A DNA stretch of 64,000 bases from Adiantum capillus-veneris (taxonomy: Eukaryota; Streptophyta; Polypodiopsida; Polypodiales; Pteridaceae). The position numbers were made by a program, and so were the translations under genes. The stretch is from positions 70,515,003-70,579,002 of the forward strand of contig CM043957.1 in the NCBI GenBank assembly GCA_014529385.2, given 5' to 3'. The notes below the pieces were generated by a model. It was given only the letters and a program-made list of their open reading frames with translations, was not told the origin of the DNA and did no database searches. Below are positions 33,655-45,050 of this stretch, piece after piece; position 1 is the stretch's first letter, and each line of letters begins with the position of its first letter.

Positions 33655-36600
33655 TTTCTATCTTAGTGATCGTTTTGGTCTCCATGGTTTCCTTCGTGTT
33701 TTCTTCTTTTTCTGAGATTGGGAAATTGATGTCGTGTCTCTTTCCTCAAGAATATAATTTTGTTTTTGGAGCATCGATCTTGTGAGTACGTTTACTGGTA
33801 CCACATGTGTACTTTGGGATGGCTCCTCGGTAACTTCAATCAAGTTTAATGGCGTGATCTTTGGTGCATTTGGATTATTTGGACATTGGGCAATCAAATG
33901 ATCTATGCCACATCAATTACACATGAGTATCAGCATTGTAGACGTGCTTGCTTGATTGGTTTGCATTAGTGTGGCGTTCTTTTATAGCCTAATAGGACAC
34001 TCGACCACACGATGTGGACCTCGAGAATCATAGCATTGAAGAGGTGGTCTCTTAGTAGTGTAATTGACATTTTGGCCTCTTGCCGCAAGAGCAGCTACTT
34101 GATATACAAGTTTGACTTGTCCCCAATAGTCCTCCATGTAGTATTGTGGACTTTCTTCAAGCACATCCAACCCATAGGCAATATTAGGATCTATATCTTC
34201 CTCACAGCCTTCCAAACAAGCAATAGATGACTCACAACCCACTTGATTCACAGAAGTGATTCTCGGATGTGGTGGTTGCGGTCCTAGCATCGGAGGTGGT
34301 AAGGGTGTTGTTTGAACAACATTTTGGGCCCTAGGGACCATGTGTTGTGCGGTTTGTTCAAGAGGTGGCGCCGGCATCAATGCAGGCACTCGAGGTGTGT
34401 CTGTCCATGCTAAGGTTGGTCTATTGGCCATCCCACGTTTAAATACTATGCAATCCTTAGCTTGATGACCATACCTCCCACAGGCATTGCAGTTCCCATT
34501 GAATTTTACTCTAAAAGGAGGCCATTCACTGGTACTATGCGGTCCATAGCATACTGAGAACCATTGTTGCTCCCTTCTTGGATACATATGATTGTTTTGC
34601 GGAGCACAATTGTCTCTAAGACTCTCTTGAATAGCCTTGGTGAGATCTGCTAAAGTCGTCTCAGATATCTTTGGCTCCTTATCAATAGGCTTTAGGGTCA
34701 TTGGCTGATGCCCTGATGCTTGCGAGCTAATAGATTTAGGCTCAACAGACACTCTTTCTCCTTGAATCATTAAATTATCCTCCAATTGGATCACATTGGT
34801 TGTGACTGCTTCCCACGTGGTGATACCTCTAATGACTAGGCCATTGTAGATATCCTCATGGCATAATCCCCTAATGAATATATCAAGCAATTAATTATTA
34901 TTGAAGTGCTCATTTGAGTTACAACGAGAATTCAAATGCTTCAGTCGACTAATAAAGTCTCTCACCGACTCTCCTTCCTCTCGTTGGGCTTTCTGGAGCT
35001 GAGAGGCTACACCCCAAAGCACTCACTCTCGTATGTATTCTTTCAAAAACAGTCTCCTAAGAGTAGGTTAAATCGTTTTTTCTTCCACCCTTAGGGTTCT
35101 ATACCAATCCCCTGCCTTCCCACTTAAGGTTAGGCTTAAAGAATTACTCTTATGCAGGTCATTGTGTTCTCCTAGAGAATCGCATATTTGTTCAAACACT
35201 TCAATATGCTTTCTCACATCTCCGTCTCCACTTAATTTTTGAGTGAGCTTGGCTATTTGTACTGCCTTACTTCTAGGCTCTCTATCAGGCGTGTTATGCA
35301 TATTCTCAACAATAGATTAACCAATAGCTTGAGCAAATGTTGCCAAGTCACCTAAGTCAGCAGGCACCATGGGTGAAGGCGCTCCAGAGACTATATGTGG
35401 AGTAGGTTTTGGCATTGGGCTTGGCGCGTAGAAATCCCTTGGGTTCCACGTTGGGTACGATGTTGTGCCATGTGGTGGTCCATAGTTCATATGTGTGGCC
35501 CTAGGCATAGCAAACGTCGGACATGACATGCTAATGCTAGCCGGTATGGTCCATGGAAATAAGAACTTGGGTGTTGTGGTTGTGGAGCATAGGTAGTTGA
35601 AACAATGGGAGGGGTAGCGACTACATGAGCGCGATGACCCATAGGTGCATACGATTGGAACACACTTGTAGGTACTGTTGCAGGCATTGAGCTACCATGT
35701 AGTGGTGCTTTACTAACAAATGAGATCCATGGCGTGTTTCTCGGCATGCCCATCATTGGGGTAGGCATGGTAGCCTGGTGTCATCAAGGGAAAGATGAGC
35801 TACTTGGAAAGGTAAAGCTATCACATGTGGGCTCAGATTGCATCGAGACCCCTGGCGAAACAACATATGGGGGATCCATCGGACTTACCGAGGGAGTCTC
35901 CATTTGCGATAAGGATGGTTGTTTAGCCTTCCCTGTATCCAAGAATCTCATGAGACCTATTGAAGGCATGTTGATCCCCTTGTTCTGTCTCTCTAACTCA
36001 ATGACCCTATGGATGACCTCACAAACTCTTTGTTGTTAATCCTCCACACTAGTAGCACCCATTGTTGATTGTAGGACATCTAACCAGCCCACGTGATAGG
36101 TGTGACCTGTGTATAGGTCGGTCAGAGTTTCCGTTTGTAGTTCGTACTCCCAGTTCTCATTTAAGAACACTCCATCTAGGATTGAGGTGCTAGGGGTGTC
36201 CTTTGAGCTAGATGCAATGTTGCTTTCTAGGGGTTGACCCTTAGTGGTCGCTAATTCAAGAGCACTCGATTGCTCTCCTAGTAAGGATATTGTCATAGGA
36301 GCTTTTGATTTTAACTCTCTTCGTTGCTCCGCCTTGCGTAAGCTCTCGATTTCCTTTCCTTGCTGCAAGGATATATCGCTCAACCTCTTGCACTTCGCCA
36401 AGGCTTCTACCATCAGGTAATATAACCTCAGAGGGAAATAGTTCTGAAGAGTTAGGAGGTGCAGTGAATGAAGTATTCACGTACACATTCTCTAAGGGCA
36501 TAGGGTCTACGTTGGTCATGAATGGAGAATTTACTTCCCCACCATCCTCATTTACATCATTAACTCCATGTTCGGAGCGAGCGGCTCTACTAAAGGTTTC

Positions 36601-36869
36601 TTTCAAGCAGCTAAGCACGCTCGGCCCGAACCGCGGGCCCATGCATGCATGTCTTGGCTTGAGCTATCGGGATTAGGCATTGGGAAATCCTCCATGATGT
36701 CGTAGTCAGAGGAAGAGTCACTAGCCGCTATGTTCGGGTCTTGGTTTGTACTACCTTGAGTCCCCGCCGAGGGCCCGGAACCTAAGGTAGGTGGATAATG
36801 AGAACTCGCGTAAGTCAAAATTCTCTCTAGTTGCTCCATCTCTAGCACACGGCCAGAGCGCAGATGCAT
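33655..36869 (-). pseudogene. Family A Gag, multiply frameshifted
   Basis: Starts M-H-L-R-S-G-R-V-L-E-M (36869), a typical N-terminus of large plant Ty3 gags. A Pro-rich region (35320-35770) follows, then the retrotransposon gag domain (35250-34880: K-L-T-Q-K-L-S-G-D-G, S-L-T-L-S-G-K-A-G-D-W-Y, F-I-S-R-L-K-H-L-N). A CCHC zinc knuckle C-N-A-C-G-R-Y-G-H-Q-A-K-D-C is at 34450-34491, and two weaker knuckle-like motifs end P-H-R-V-V-E-C-P (about 34000) and I-A-Q-C-P-N (about 33890). At least four frame changes and several stops. Gag would form particles and bind element RNA through the knuckles. Confidence 0.8.
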
Positions 36870-36899
36870 GTGCCTTTGGCACCCTACAAGCGTCGATGA

Positions 36900-37574
36900 A
36901 TAACCTCGAAGGTTAACTGCTTACTTTTTTAGGCGTCCGTTTTCACTCGTTTTTTTTTTTTAATGTTGTTTAATGATCGGTTTTTTTAATTAAAGTGTGT
37001 GATAGCTTGAAACAAGCGTATTACTCAGAGGGTCTTGTTGTGCTTTACAGCACAAAGTTCGAACACCTGAAGCTCTGTTGGTCCTCAAAAAAGTCGATTT
37101 TTAGCTACGTGTGAAGCTAAAATACGTAATTTTAAAGGGCGACTGAGGCCTGAGCCTGAGTGTGAGCTTGGGCTTGGGTCTGGGAGATATTCCCAATCCC
37201 GGTCCTACCTTTAAATTTTTTTTATTTTTTTATTTTTAAGAATAAGGTTGCCGCGGCCTTCGTGAGAGCACACACACACTCTACCTACCTACTTACAACT
37301 AATACACCTACTGTTACATACTAACACACTTCATTAGCTCTTTCAGATCTACTTCCTACTTACTGTACTTTATATTACACAGAACTAACAACATTAATAC
37401 TAACACCTTACACAGAGAAAACACAGTAACCTTTCAAAACTTCATTACAAAGAAATACACAGTAGCAACACAAAATCCTTCTTCTCAACACACACACCTT
37501 CCTTCCCTACCCTTCCTACAATTGAAATTGCACCACAAAAGAAGCACAGAGTGCCATTCAACCTGAGTGTATGG
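36900..37574 (-). other. Family A untranslated leader
   Basis: Lies between the primer-binding site and the gag ATG on the minus strand. AT-rich, with several A/T homopolymer patches and no frame of note. It would include any packaging signal of the element; I see no distinct structure. Confidence 0.6.
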
Positions 37575-37576
37575 CT

Positions 37577-37597
37577 TTCCCCGACAGCGGTGCCAAA
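37577..37597 (-). other. Family A primer-binding site (tRNA-Asp-like)
   Basis: On the minus strand, TGGCACCGCTGTCGGGGA follows the 5' LTR end after a few T. It resembles the TGGCGCCGTTGCCGGGG site complementary to the 3' end of plant tRNA-Asp used by Athila/Tat elements, with about three differences. Confidence 0.6.
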
Positions 37598-37599
37598 AA

Positions 37600-37826
37600 T
37601 GTGCGCGTCTGTCGCACGTGTCAATGCAAGGAACTTGTCGATACACTGTGTGCGAGCCACAAATGGCTCCAAGCACACAACAAGCCTAAACTAGTAAGCT
37701 CAAATATGGCAATGGTGTGTCACTCAACGCTCTACGCTTGCTGTCGTGGAGGATTCCTCGCCGCGAAGAAGAGGGAGGCACCGCTACGCTGCACTCAACC
37801 GCCTCGCCGCCGTCGTGCCGCCGCAA

Positions 37827-37916
<90 letters not shown>

Positions 37917-38221
37917 TACACACACACACAAGGAGATGAAGAAGAAGAAGATGGAGATGGAGCAAGAGCACTCTTCAATTGCACAAATGAGAGAATGAGT
38001 GAATTTTAGGTTTAGTTGACTTTTATATGAGCTCGCCCCATTCACACTTGGGCGCCCATGCTTAGCCAACTAATCCCTTGAATGTTCCAGTTAGAGTGTG
38101 TCTCTCATCGGTGATCACTCTTACCCTTTTCCTATTGGACCGACAAGCCCGATACCTGACTCTACCAAATAAATAATACAATGTCCGTCGTAGGTGATAG
38201 GAATGTGTGTGAGGGTTAACA
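37600..38221 (-). repeat. Family A element, 5' LTR
   Basis: 622 bases, TGTTAACCCTCAC... to ...GCGCACA on the minus strand. On the plus strand it contains (CT)n at 37832-37862 followed by (CA)n to about 37912, at the same position as the pure (CT)n of the 3' LTR. The rest of the two LTRs aligns closely. Confidence 0.8.
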
Positions 38222-38226
38222 AAAGT

Positions 38227-39324
38227 AGTTCCTCACTTATCATCATTGTTCTTGCTAGCATACATAATAGCATAGTAATGAAGATGGAGAAGATGGCAAG
38301 CTTAAGCATTGAAGCATGGCTCTTGGTTTGATTTGCATTCCATAGCCAGGAGTGTTGGTGTAGGCTCTCAACCTCTCTACTTGCTTGAAGAAGGAGAGAG
38401 AGCTCTTGCACTTTGCACTTGACACAATGAGAGTCTGTACGAATGTGTGTGGGAGAGTATACCCCTCAAGCAGGCCCCCTACTTTCTTTGGTCGACCCCC
38501 CTTGTAGCTCATGCTTGAAGCTCATTGGACCCCTCCAGGCCTAGCCAATCACAAGCAAGAGTCATACCAAGCAACAAGGGTAGCCTTGGGACAAGTGTCC
38601 CCCTTTCCCCTTTGAGAGAGAGGGCTTGATAAATGCTAAATCAATTAATTAAATCCACTAAATTATCATTGGACCCCTTGGGTGGCCAATCAATAGGCTT
38701 TAGGCACACCATGAGGGTAACCTAGCTGGGCTTGACATGTGTCCTACTTGCCTCTTGGGCAAGGGGTTCCCTTTGGGGGAGAGAGTGGTTAAGCAGCCAC
38801 CCCCCCTTCTTGCATGGATCTCCCCCTCCTTGTAGGGATTTGCTTTGACTTTTGTGCCACCTCAAGCCCCTCAACCTTGGGTCTAGTTCCCACCATAAGC
38901 TTGGTCCTTAAGCCCCTCAAGCTTGGGTTGGGTTCCCACCTCAAGTACATCCCTAGCATCTCAATCATCAAGCACCTCAAGCATCTCAAGCATCTCAGTC
39001 ATCTAGCATGACAAGCACCTCAAGCTTGGGCCGGGTTCCCACCTCAAGCACAACCCTAGCTTACCGAAGGTCAAAGAACTTTTAACACTAACTATTGGAG
39101 GTCTTCAATGAAGCTAACCCTAAGGTCTTTATGCTCCATTGGTTAGCCTTGCTCTTTAATAGACCATCTCTCATTTGGGCCCCTTTACCATTAGCCCCGT
39201 GTTGAGATAGATCTATAAGCACATGTCTATATCCTAACCCTTGTTCCCTTTTATTCTCCCACATTAAATGATCAATTTAATATGAGAAAATCATTTGGGT
39301 TGGTTAGATATTAGATTTTTGACA
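38227..39324 (-). repeat. Family B-like LTR fragment, minus strand
   Basis: Starts TGTCAAAAATCTAATATC at 39324 and downward contains CAAATGATTTTCTCATATTA, like the B LTR start. It also keeps GACATGTGTCC and repeated ATTGGACCCC blocks. It breaks at the insertion of the A element and appears to continue at 29420. It is clearly diverged from the 20868-22475 LTR, so it may be another member of the family. Confidence 0.65.
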
Positions 39325-40429
39325 ATCCAAGTAGATTTGATCAAGTATTATTTTAAACAAGGGGTTATTCACACACTAAAGGGGCCATCCATAAACCAGA
39401 ATGTATGATTGAATGGTGACACTTTGTAAATTAACTTAGGGTAAGAGAGGTGTTTATGATACCATTTGTACTCAAAGAAGGCAAGGTATAAATTACACAT
39501 GGCTAGTGAACATGATTAGGATACCTAAAATTTGTTTGAGCAAAGAACTTCTTGACTAGACAAACTTGAAATTTTGATTATCTTTAGCTTGCTTTAGGCA
39601 TAGAATCATATTAACATGAAACCACACAAGATTGGGGGCCAAGTTTCATAAGGCCGACTCGCTTAAAAGGCATTTCATTAATCATTCTCTTGGAGCTCTT
39701 TAAACAATAAGAATCTTGAGTATACATAGCATGATGGAGGCTAAGATCTCCATGACCCAAGCAACTTAGCGTGATCAATGCAAGTATATTGCTAAGAAAA
39801 GAAGTGGAATCCATAGGGCTTTTGGCTATGATCTTCATAAGAAGAAGCTCCATAGCATAGTAGTATATGGAATACTAATGGAGGTTCCTGAAATTCTAGA
39901 TAGTGTTTGATACTCCCATCAGATTACCTCTCTAATCTTAGAGCCTCCTTTCAAATTCTTCTCAATGTTGTAGATCTTGAAAAAATCAAAATTTTAATTT
40001 AAAAACCTTTTGCATCAGATCTTGTATGAGCGAGTTATGCCTCATTTAGAGCAAACTACTTTTTCTTCTCTTTAAAAAATAGTAGCTTTGAATTTCTAAG
40101 AGGAGGTGAGAGAGTCCAAAAAATGGGAGTACAAACGTGTAGATTTAGCCTCTTTTGGGATTTTTGAAGAGGCTTATGTCTTTCTAAATTCTCATGTCCA
40201 TACACATGTCTTTCTACCCACTATGCCTCCCATTCCCATGCATTGTAAACTGTATTTTCTCGTTTTGAGTTTCGTAAAATTCATGTGAGCTCCACTTACA
40301 AGTGGAATTCCATCTTTTGACACTTTCTTAGCCATAAGTGCACTTACTTGCATGCTTGATTGTCCTTTAGTACGTGATTTTTCTTTCCGTAGTGTAGTCT
40401 TTTGTATGCCATAAAAATACATACATAAC
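39325..40429. other. No recognisable gene
   Basis: AT-rich, short frames only, no motif identified on either strand. Confidence 0.5.
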
Positions 40430-41050
40430 CCTTACACAATTCCCTAGGCACTTGTGGAGGTAGCATCAACCTTTTGAAACTAGAAGGTCCTGACTCCCAT
40501 GGTGCACCTTTTTGGTGTACTATTAACCCTGATCCTTCCACTATCTTATTTTCACTTACTAGAATGACAATTTTAGTGAGGAGAAAATGATTTAGGTAGA
40601 TCAAAAGTTAAAGTTTGTGACATTACCTCGTCCTCAACTGTGTTTCTTATTAGTGGAGAATTTCTTAGGCACTTATTAAGGTAGCATCATCCATTTTGGC
40701 ACGCTAAAGTTTTCTGATGCACGTCTCTGCCATCATGATAACTTTGGCCCTTGTTCTCTTTGAATTTTCCCAGAGAGAAATTCATTTATGTAGACCAAGA
40801 GCTAAACAGTATCTTGCTCTGACAATCATAGTCATCTTTGACTTCTCGTATGTTTCTCTAAAGGTAACATTCTCCTTGTTGGCACCTAGGCTCCTAAAAT
40901 ACACCTTTTTTCCATCATTATGACCTTGGCCCTTTTACTTTGTTATTTCTCCCTTTAGAATGGCCAATTCAGGAGAGAGAAAATCATTTAAATAGGCTAA
41001 AATTCATTACCTTTCTCTTGTTAATCATAGTCATCCTCGACTATGCTTCT
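40430..41050 (-). repeat. Three degenerate tandem copies of the B LTR-start region
   Basis: On the minus strand three units of about 190-225 bases repeat in order. Each has a version of AAATGATTTTCTCTC, AAGGGCCAAGGTCATAATGA and GATGCTACCT..AGTGCCTA. Two begin with a PPT/LTR-start-like junction (GAGGTAATG at about 40624; AAAGGTAATG at about 41010). The block GTCGAGGATGACTATGAT at 41028-41045 matches the sequence just upstream of the intact B LTR (12990-13007). 41051-41318 holds nothing recognisable. Confidence 0.55.
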
Positions 41051-41318
41051 TATAAGGAGGGAATAATCCTTGGTCCATTCGAATTTTACAGAGTATCCCT
41101 TTTTTTCACACAACACCATTCCACAGCATATAACCAATCTACTCAGTGCTTGGGAGCGTGGGCTGCCACAAGCATGTCTTAATATTTAAATTGCACGCAT
41201 TTTGTAGAAGATAGAAAGTCTAATTAGTACAAGGGTGGTTACAAAGTAACCTCACGAGCGAGATTTTTTTTTTTGATCCACCACCACTACTTCTGATTGC
41301 TTCCCCTTAGCACCCATT

Positions 41319-41533
41319 TGTTAAAGAATATTTCCATTGTGCTATGGGCGCCTAGACACTGACTATACTATGTTGTAAATATACTTTGGATAATAGTTCA
41401 AAGAGAAGAAGAGAAGAGCAGCACGTTGAATGGCTGCTGCAGGATAACAATTGTATGTGTGTGTGTCTCGATGTGTGTTGGTGTGTGTGCGTAGTCTTCT
41501 TTCCTACCTTCTCCATCACCCGCGCACTCTACA
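41319..41533 (+). repeat. Outer copia 5' LTR
   Basis: 215 bases, TG...CA ends, with a TG-rich patch near 41455-41492. Confidence 0.95.
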
Positions 41534-41536
41534 AAG

Positions 41537-41548
41537 TGGTATCAGAGC
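41537..41548 (+). other. Outer copia primer-binding site
   Basis: TGGTATCAGAGC, the site complementary to the 3' end of initiator tRNA-Met, three bases after the LTR. Confidence 0.95.
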
Positions 41549-42023
41549 TCAGTTTAAGGAGCTACAGTCAATACACAGGTTTCCGCAGCTCTGAAAAACA
41601 GCAAAAAAGAGAGGTTTTTTTGTCATAACTCCTTCACCCGAACTCGGAATACAGTGATCTAGGAGTCTATCTTTATTTTTTTGGGCATTTCGGACGCATT
41701 AGCATACTCAGATTTGCCAAAATCTGCAATTTTCTGCAGCAAATAGCCAGCTCACACAAGCAGTTTTGCACTCGGCAGTAGATTTATAGGTTAAAGGTGA
41801 AGAATTCAGCATTTACACAGGTTTTGGAGAGCGACATAGAGCTTTTGCATCATGATATTGTGTTATCGAAGATTATGTTTGGTTGTTGTGGGTCCGTTAT
41901 GGATAGCCATCTATGTAAGAAAGGTTGTGGAAAGAAGTTGAGGTGGTTATATTGTCAGATTGAGTACTTTGTGGTTATGTATGGATATGCGGTTAATGTA
42001 TTTTGGGAAAGTGCAGCCTTTGT

Positions 42024-42230
42024 GAGGGTCGAGTGAGGTTTTTTGAAGCCTTGCCTTGGGAGATTTGGTACCTTGGCAAGGTGGATTAGGTACTGGAGCG
42101 AACCCCCGACTGGCCCCACGAAAGACCTCATATGTTGTTTACGACTATGGAAAGATGGTGGATGTATGGATATGTGGTACAAGACAGCGTATGGATTGCA
42201 TTTGTATACAGGTCCATGTGGACATTGTTT
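42024..42230 (+). ncRNA. Structured leader of the outer copia, shared with the inner copia
   Basis: Contains GAGGGTCG, GTGAGGTTTTTTGAAGCC (42033-42050), a hairpin with stem TTGCC/GGCAA (42051-42055 with 42075-42079), AGGTGGATTAGGT (from 42080), then GGATGTATG (42160), GGATTGCAT (42193) and GG-CATTGTT (about 42220). The same blocks in the same order occur at 44552-44737 in the other copia. It lies between PBS and gag, where packaging, dimerisation or translation signals would be. A cis-acting RNA rather than a gene. Confidence 0.55.
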
Positions 42231-42424
42231 TAGAGTATTTATGCATAGTACTGAGTCAGTCTGTGGCAAAGTGAGTCAGTGGATTTTCCCTTGGTAGTGA
42301 GAGATTTTATGTCAGTGTTTATGAGCACTTTGGTTGAGATTGGCACTTGAGATATTGTCCAAATACAAACAAAACTCTGCCGAAATTTTGTCAAAATCCT
42401 TTGGAAGCAATTGAGAGAGTGAAG

Positions 42425-43763
42425 ATGGCAGAAAGTTCAACTCAAGTCACACAGATTATTGGAGAGAAGCTGACCAGAGAGAACTACAGCATATGGTCTT
42501 ACATGATGGAGAACTTTATCATGGGCAAAGGTTTATGGGATTATATTACAGGTGAACAAGAGTGTCCCGAGGTTGGTTTGGAACCAAATAGAGAGAATGT
42601 TGAAGCACATAAAACATGGCAAGCAGGAGTAGAAGCTTACAAGAAGTGGATCGAGAATTCAAGGAAAGTGATGCATTGGATTTCACTATGCATTAGTGAC
42701 TTCTTTATACCACATGTGAAGAAGGTTCAATCTCCAAAGGAAGCATGGGAGATACTAGCAAGAATGAACAACTCCAATACAGAACCACGAAAAGTTCACT
42801 TGAAGCAAAGGTTACATTGTGTATGGCGAGGAAATAGATCCATATCAGATTATGTGACAGAGATAAAGCAAATACAGGAAGATCTTGCGAGCATTAATGT
42901 TGAAGTTCCAGATGATGACTTAGTTTCAGTGACATTGAATGGTTTGGGACTGGAATACAAGTCATTGGATACATATATATCTGTTCGAGGACACATGCCT
43001 GATTTTGAAGAGTTAGTAAATATTTGTTTGCAAGAAGAGGTAAAGTTAGACAAGTCAGGTCCTTCTACATCAAATAACAATTCCAGAGATCAGGTTTTTT
43101 ACTCTAGAGGTCATGGAAACAATAGAGGTGGAAGAGGAAACTATGGTCGTGGAAACAATGCTGGAAGATGTCAATGGCAAAACCAACAAATTCAAAGTTA
43201 CAATGATTATAGCCAAAGAGGCAGGGGGAGAGCCCGACCTCGTGGACGTGGAGGTGGATGATTTGTACATTCTCAAAGAGATGGATATTGTAACAGATGT
43301 GGCATTTATGGTCACTTTGAAAGAGAATGTTACACAAGGCTAAATCAAAATCGTGATCGTGGTGGAAGAGGCCGAGGTTATGGCAGACATGGAGGAAACT
43401 TTGCTGGATACAATTCTCATGATCAAAATATATATGACAATAGATCGAGTGGACATTTATTTCCTATGGAGCATGTTGTTGGAAGCATGGTGGAGCCACA
43501 TCATACAGATGATTGGTATTTAGATAGTGGTGCCACAAATCATATGACATATCGTGGTGAATGGTTTGACAGAAAAGAGAAATTAGAAGAGGATGAGTTT
43601 GTCGTTATAGGTGATGATACTATGCATCGGATTACACATGTTGGTTCAATTCCATTGCTAGAAAAAGACGGGACATACAACACATTGGGAGATGTTCTAT
43701 ATGTGCCTTCAATCACAAAGAATTTAGCATCAGTTGGACAGATGATAGATCAAGGGTTGCAAG
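42425..43763 (+). pseudogene. Outer copia gag-protease
   Basis: ATG at 42425 (M-A-E-S-S-T-Q-V) opens a gag with Y-S-I-W-S-Y-M-M and an Arg/Gly-rich tail. A TGA at 43259-43261 interrupts it just before the zinc knuckle C-N-R-C-G-I-Y-G-H-F-E-R-E-C (43289-43330). The protease motif W-Y-L-D-S-G-A-T-N-H has its catalytic Asp at 43523-43525, and D-V-L-Y-V-P-S-I-T-K-N-L lies at about 43690-43730. The frame then meets the inner element at 43764, right after Q-G-L-Q-V, and resumes at 49321. Confidence 0.9.
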
Positions 43764-43983
43764 TGTTGGGATTAAAGCCCAAGTGGCCTCTTATGCGGAT
43801 ATGGCCGGCCGCCCGCCTAACTCACTTACCTCTAACTCTTTGTATATACTAACATATTCTTTGTGAATACTAAGGATTTTGGGAGATAACCCTTCTAACA
43901 GATCTCTGCGTACTGTGTACTGTGTAAGCTCATTGTGTGTGTGTGAGAGAGAGAGTCGACCCACGCTCCGCTCCGCGACTTCA
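43764..43983 (+). repeat. Inner copia 5' LTR
   Basis: Starts TGTTGGGATTAAAG. It holds a GC-rich block GGCCGGCCGCCCGCC (43804-43818) and a TATA-like TATATA at 43843-43848 that could start the genomic RNA. It ends GACTTCA. Confidence 0.95.
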
Positions 43984-43985
43984 AT

Positions 43986-43997
43986 TGGTATCAGAGC
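43986..43997 (+). other. Inner copia primer-binding site
   Basis: TGGTATCAGAGC, complementary to initiator tRNA-Met, two bases after the LTR end. Confidence 0.95.
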
Positions 43998-44551
43998 CTT
44001 GGTTCAGTGCGGATTTGCGCAATCGCGCGCGCGCGCACTTTTCCGGCAGATTCTGGATCCGGAGTTCGAAAATTCACACTCGGCGTTCCGGGAGCGTTTC
44101 CAGCAGGCGACCTGAGGTTTTACCCCCCTTTCGAAGCCGTTTATGCCCTCAGAATTTCGTTCTGAGCACTATAGCAGAAGATAGATTTCAGCCGCAAAGA
44201 AATCCGTCTTGTGTAGATTGGCAAGCAGGAGGTGGTCGACATCAATATCGACATCGACATACATCACTTATTCGTCTTCAGAGCATCATCTATAGACCAG
44301 GTACACATATATATCATCAGATATATATATTGCAGTCTGCATTGCTACTTCTTGTGCTTGCCAGGTTCCAGGGGAGGTGTGGCCATACGACGGCTTGACA
44401 CCACTGGCATGTATTGCAGATTGATGTACTGTGATTGTGGGTCTGCTAGTTGTGAGTCACGCTAGCAGACAGACCGCCGCAGCGGTCATAGGACAGTGAT
44501 TGGTCTATTATAGGATGTATGCTAGTTCTAGGCAGTTTGCTGAGCCATCTG

Positions 44552-44737
44552 AGAGGGTCGTGTGTGAGGTTTTTTGAAGCCAAGCACTGGGGGCTGGGTT
44601 ACCCAGTGTGAGGTGGATTAGGTTGCTGGAGTTCCCCTCTACACGCATCCTCTTCGGCGACTTTTATCCCTTAGGATGTATGACTTTGTGTAGACACTGG
44701 ATTGCATCTTATGCGTCAGGCCGTTGAGGCATTGTTC
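44552..44737 (+). ncRNA. Structured leader of the inner copia, shared with the outer copia
   Basis: GAGGGTCG, then GTGAGGTTTTTTGAAGCC (44564-44581), a hairpin with stem CACTGGG/CCCAGTG (44585-44591 with 44602-44608), AGGTGGATTAGGT (44611-44623), GGATGTATG (44674), GGATTGCAT (about 44699) and GGCATTGTT (44728). The flanks match the outer copia leader, but the stem sequence is different and still pairs. 44000-44550 and 44738-45050 are further leader. In the latter a 22-base direct repeat (CAGTTTACA.GGGA.ACTCTG) occurs at 44891 and 44995. Confidence 0.6.
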
Positions 44738-45050
44738 AGGGTTCAGTCTTGAGACAGATACAGGTTCTGTCATCGCCCAGAGAGGAGACAGTGTATGCTC
44801 ACAGGACAGCATATTACAGGGATTTTTTAGATTTGTCATTGGTCAGCTATTTATGATTGTTTCTTGAGCTATCTTTTGGTTCCCAGAGCTCAGTTTACAG
44901 GGGAGACTCTGTCAAAAATTTTCAAAAATACTGACAGTTCCTGAGGAGAGGTGTTCAGCTTGTTGATTATAGCTTGTTTACTGTGTACAGAGGCCAGTTT
45001 ACAAGGGAAACTCTGCCGGATTTTTCTCAGGAGTAAACAGTTTGGCAGAT

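Larger units (their letters stand above)
29421..38221 (-). mobile_element. Family A Ty3-type element lacking pol, complete with two LTRs
   Basis: 8.8-kb element on the minus strand. 5' LTR 37600-38221, PBS 37577-37597, gag from 36869, retropepsin-like domain about 32950, W-V/I-P-K domain ending about 31710, long 3' non-coding region, PPT 30061-30072, 3' LTR 29421-30059. The LTRs start TGTTAACCCTCAC and end GCGCACA. Flanking five bases, on the minus strand, are ACTTT and ACTTC, a TSD with one difference. No RT, RNase H or integrase motif was found between gag and the 3' LTR, so it must have moved with enzymes from another element. It is inserted in a family B LTR. Confidence 0.75.

Noticed and set aside
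45042-45050. TTG start three codons upstream of the inner copia ATG
   Set aside because: A standard ATG at 45051 gives the usual copia Gag N-terminus.
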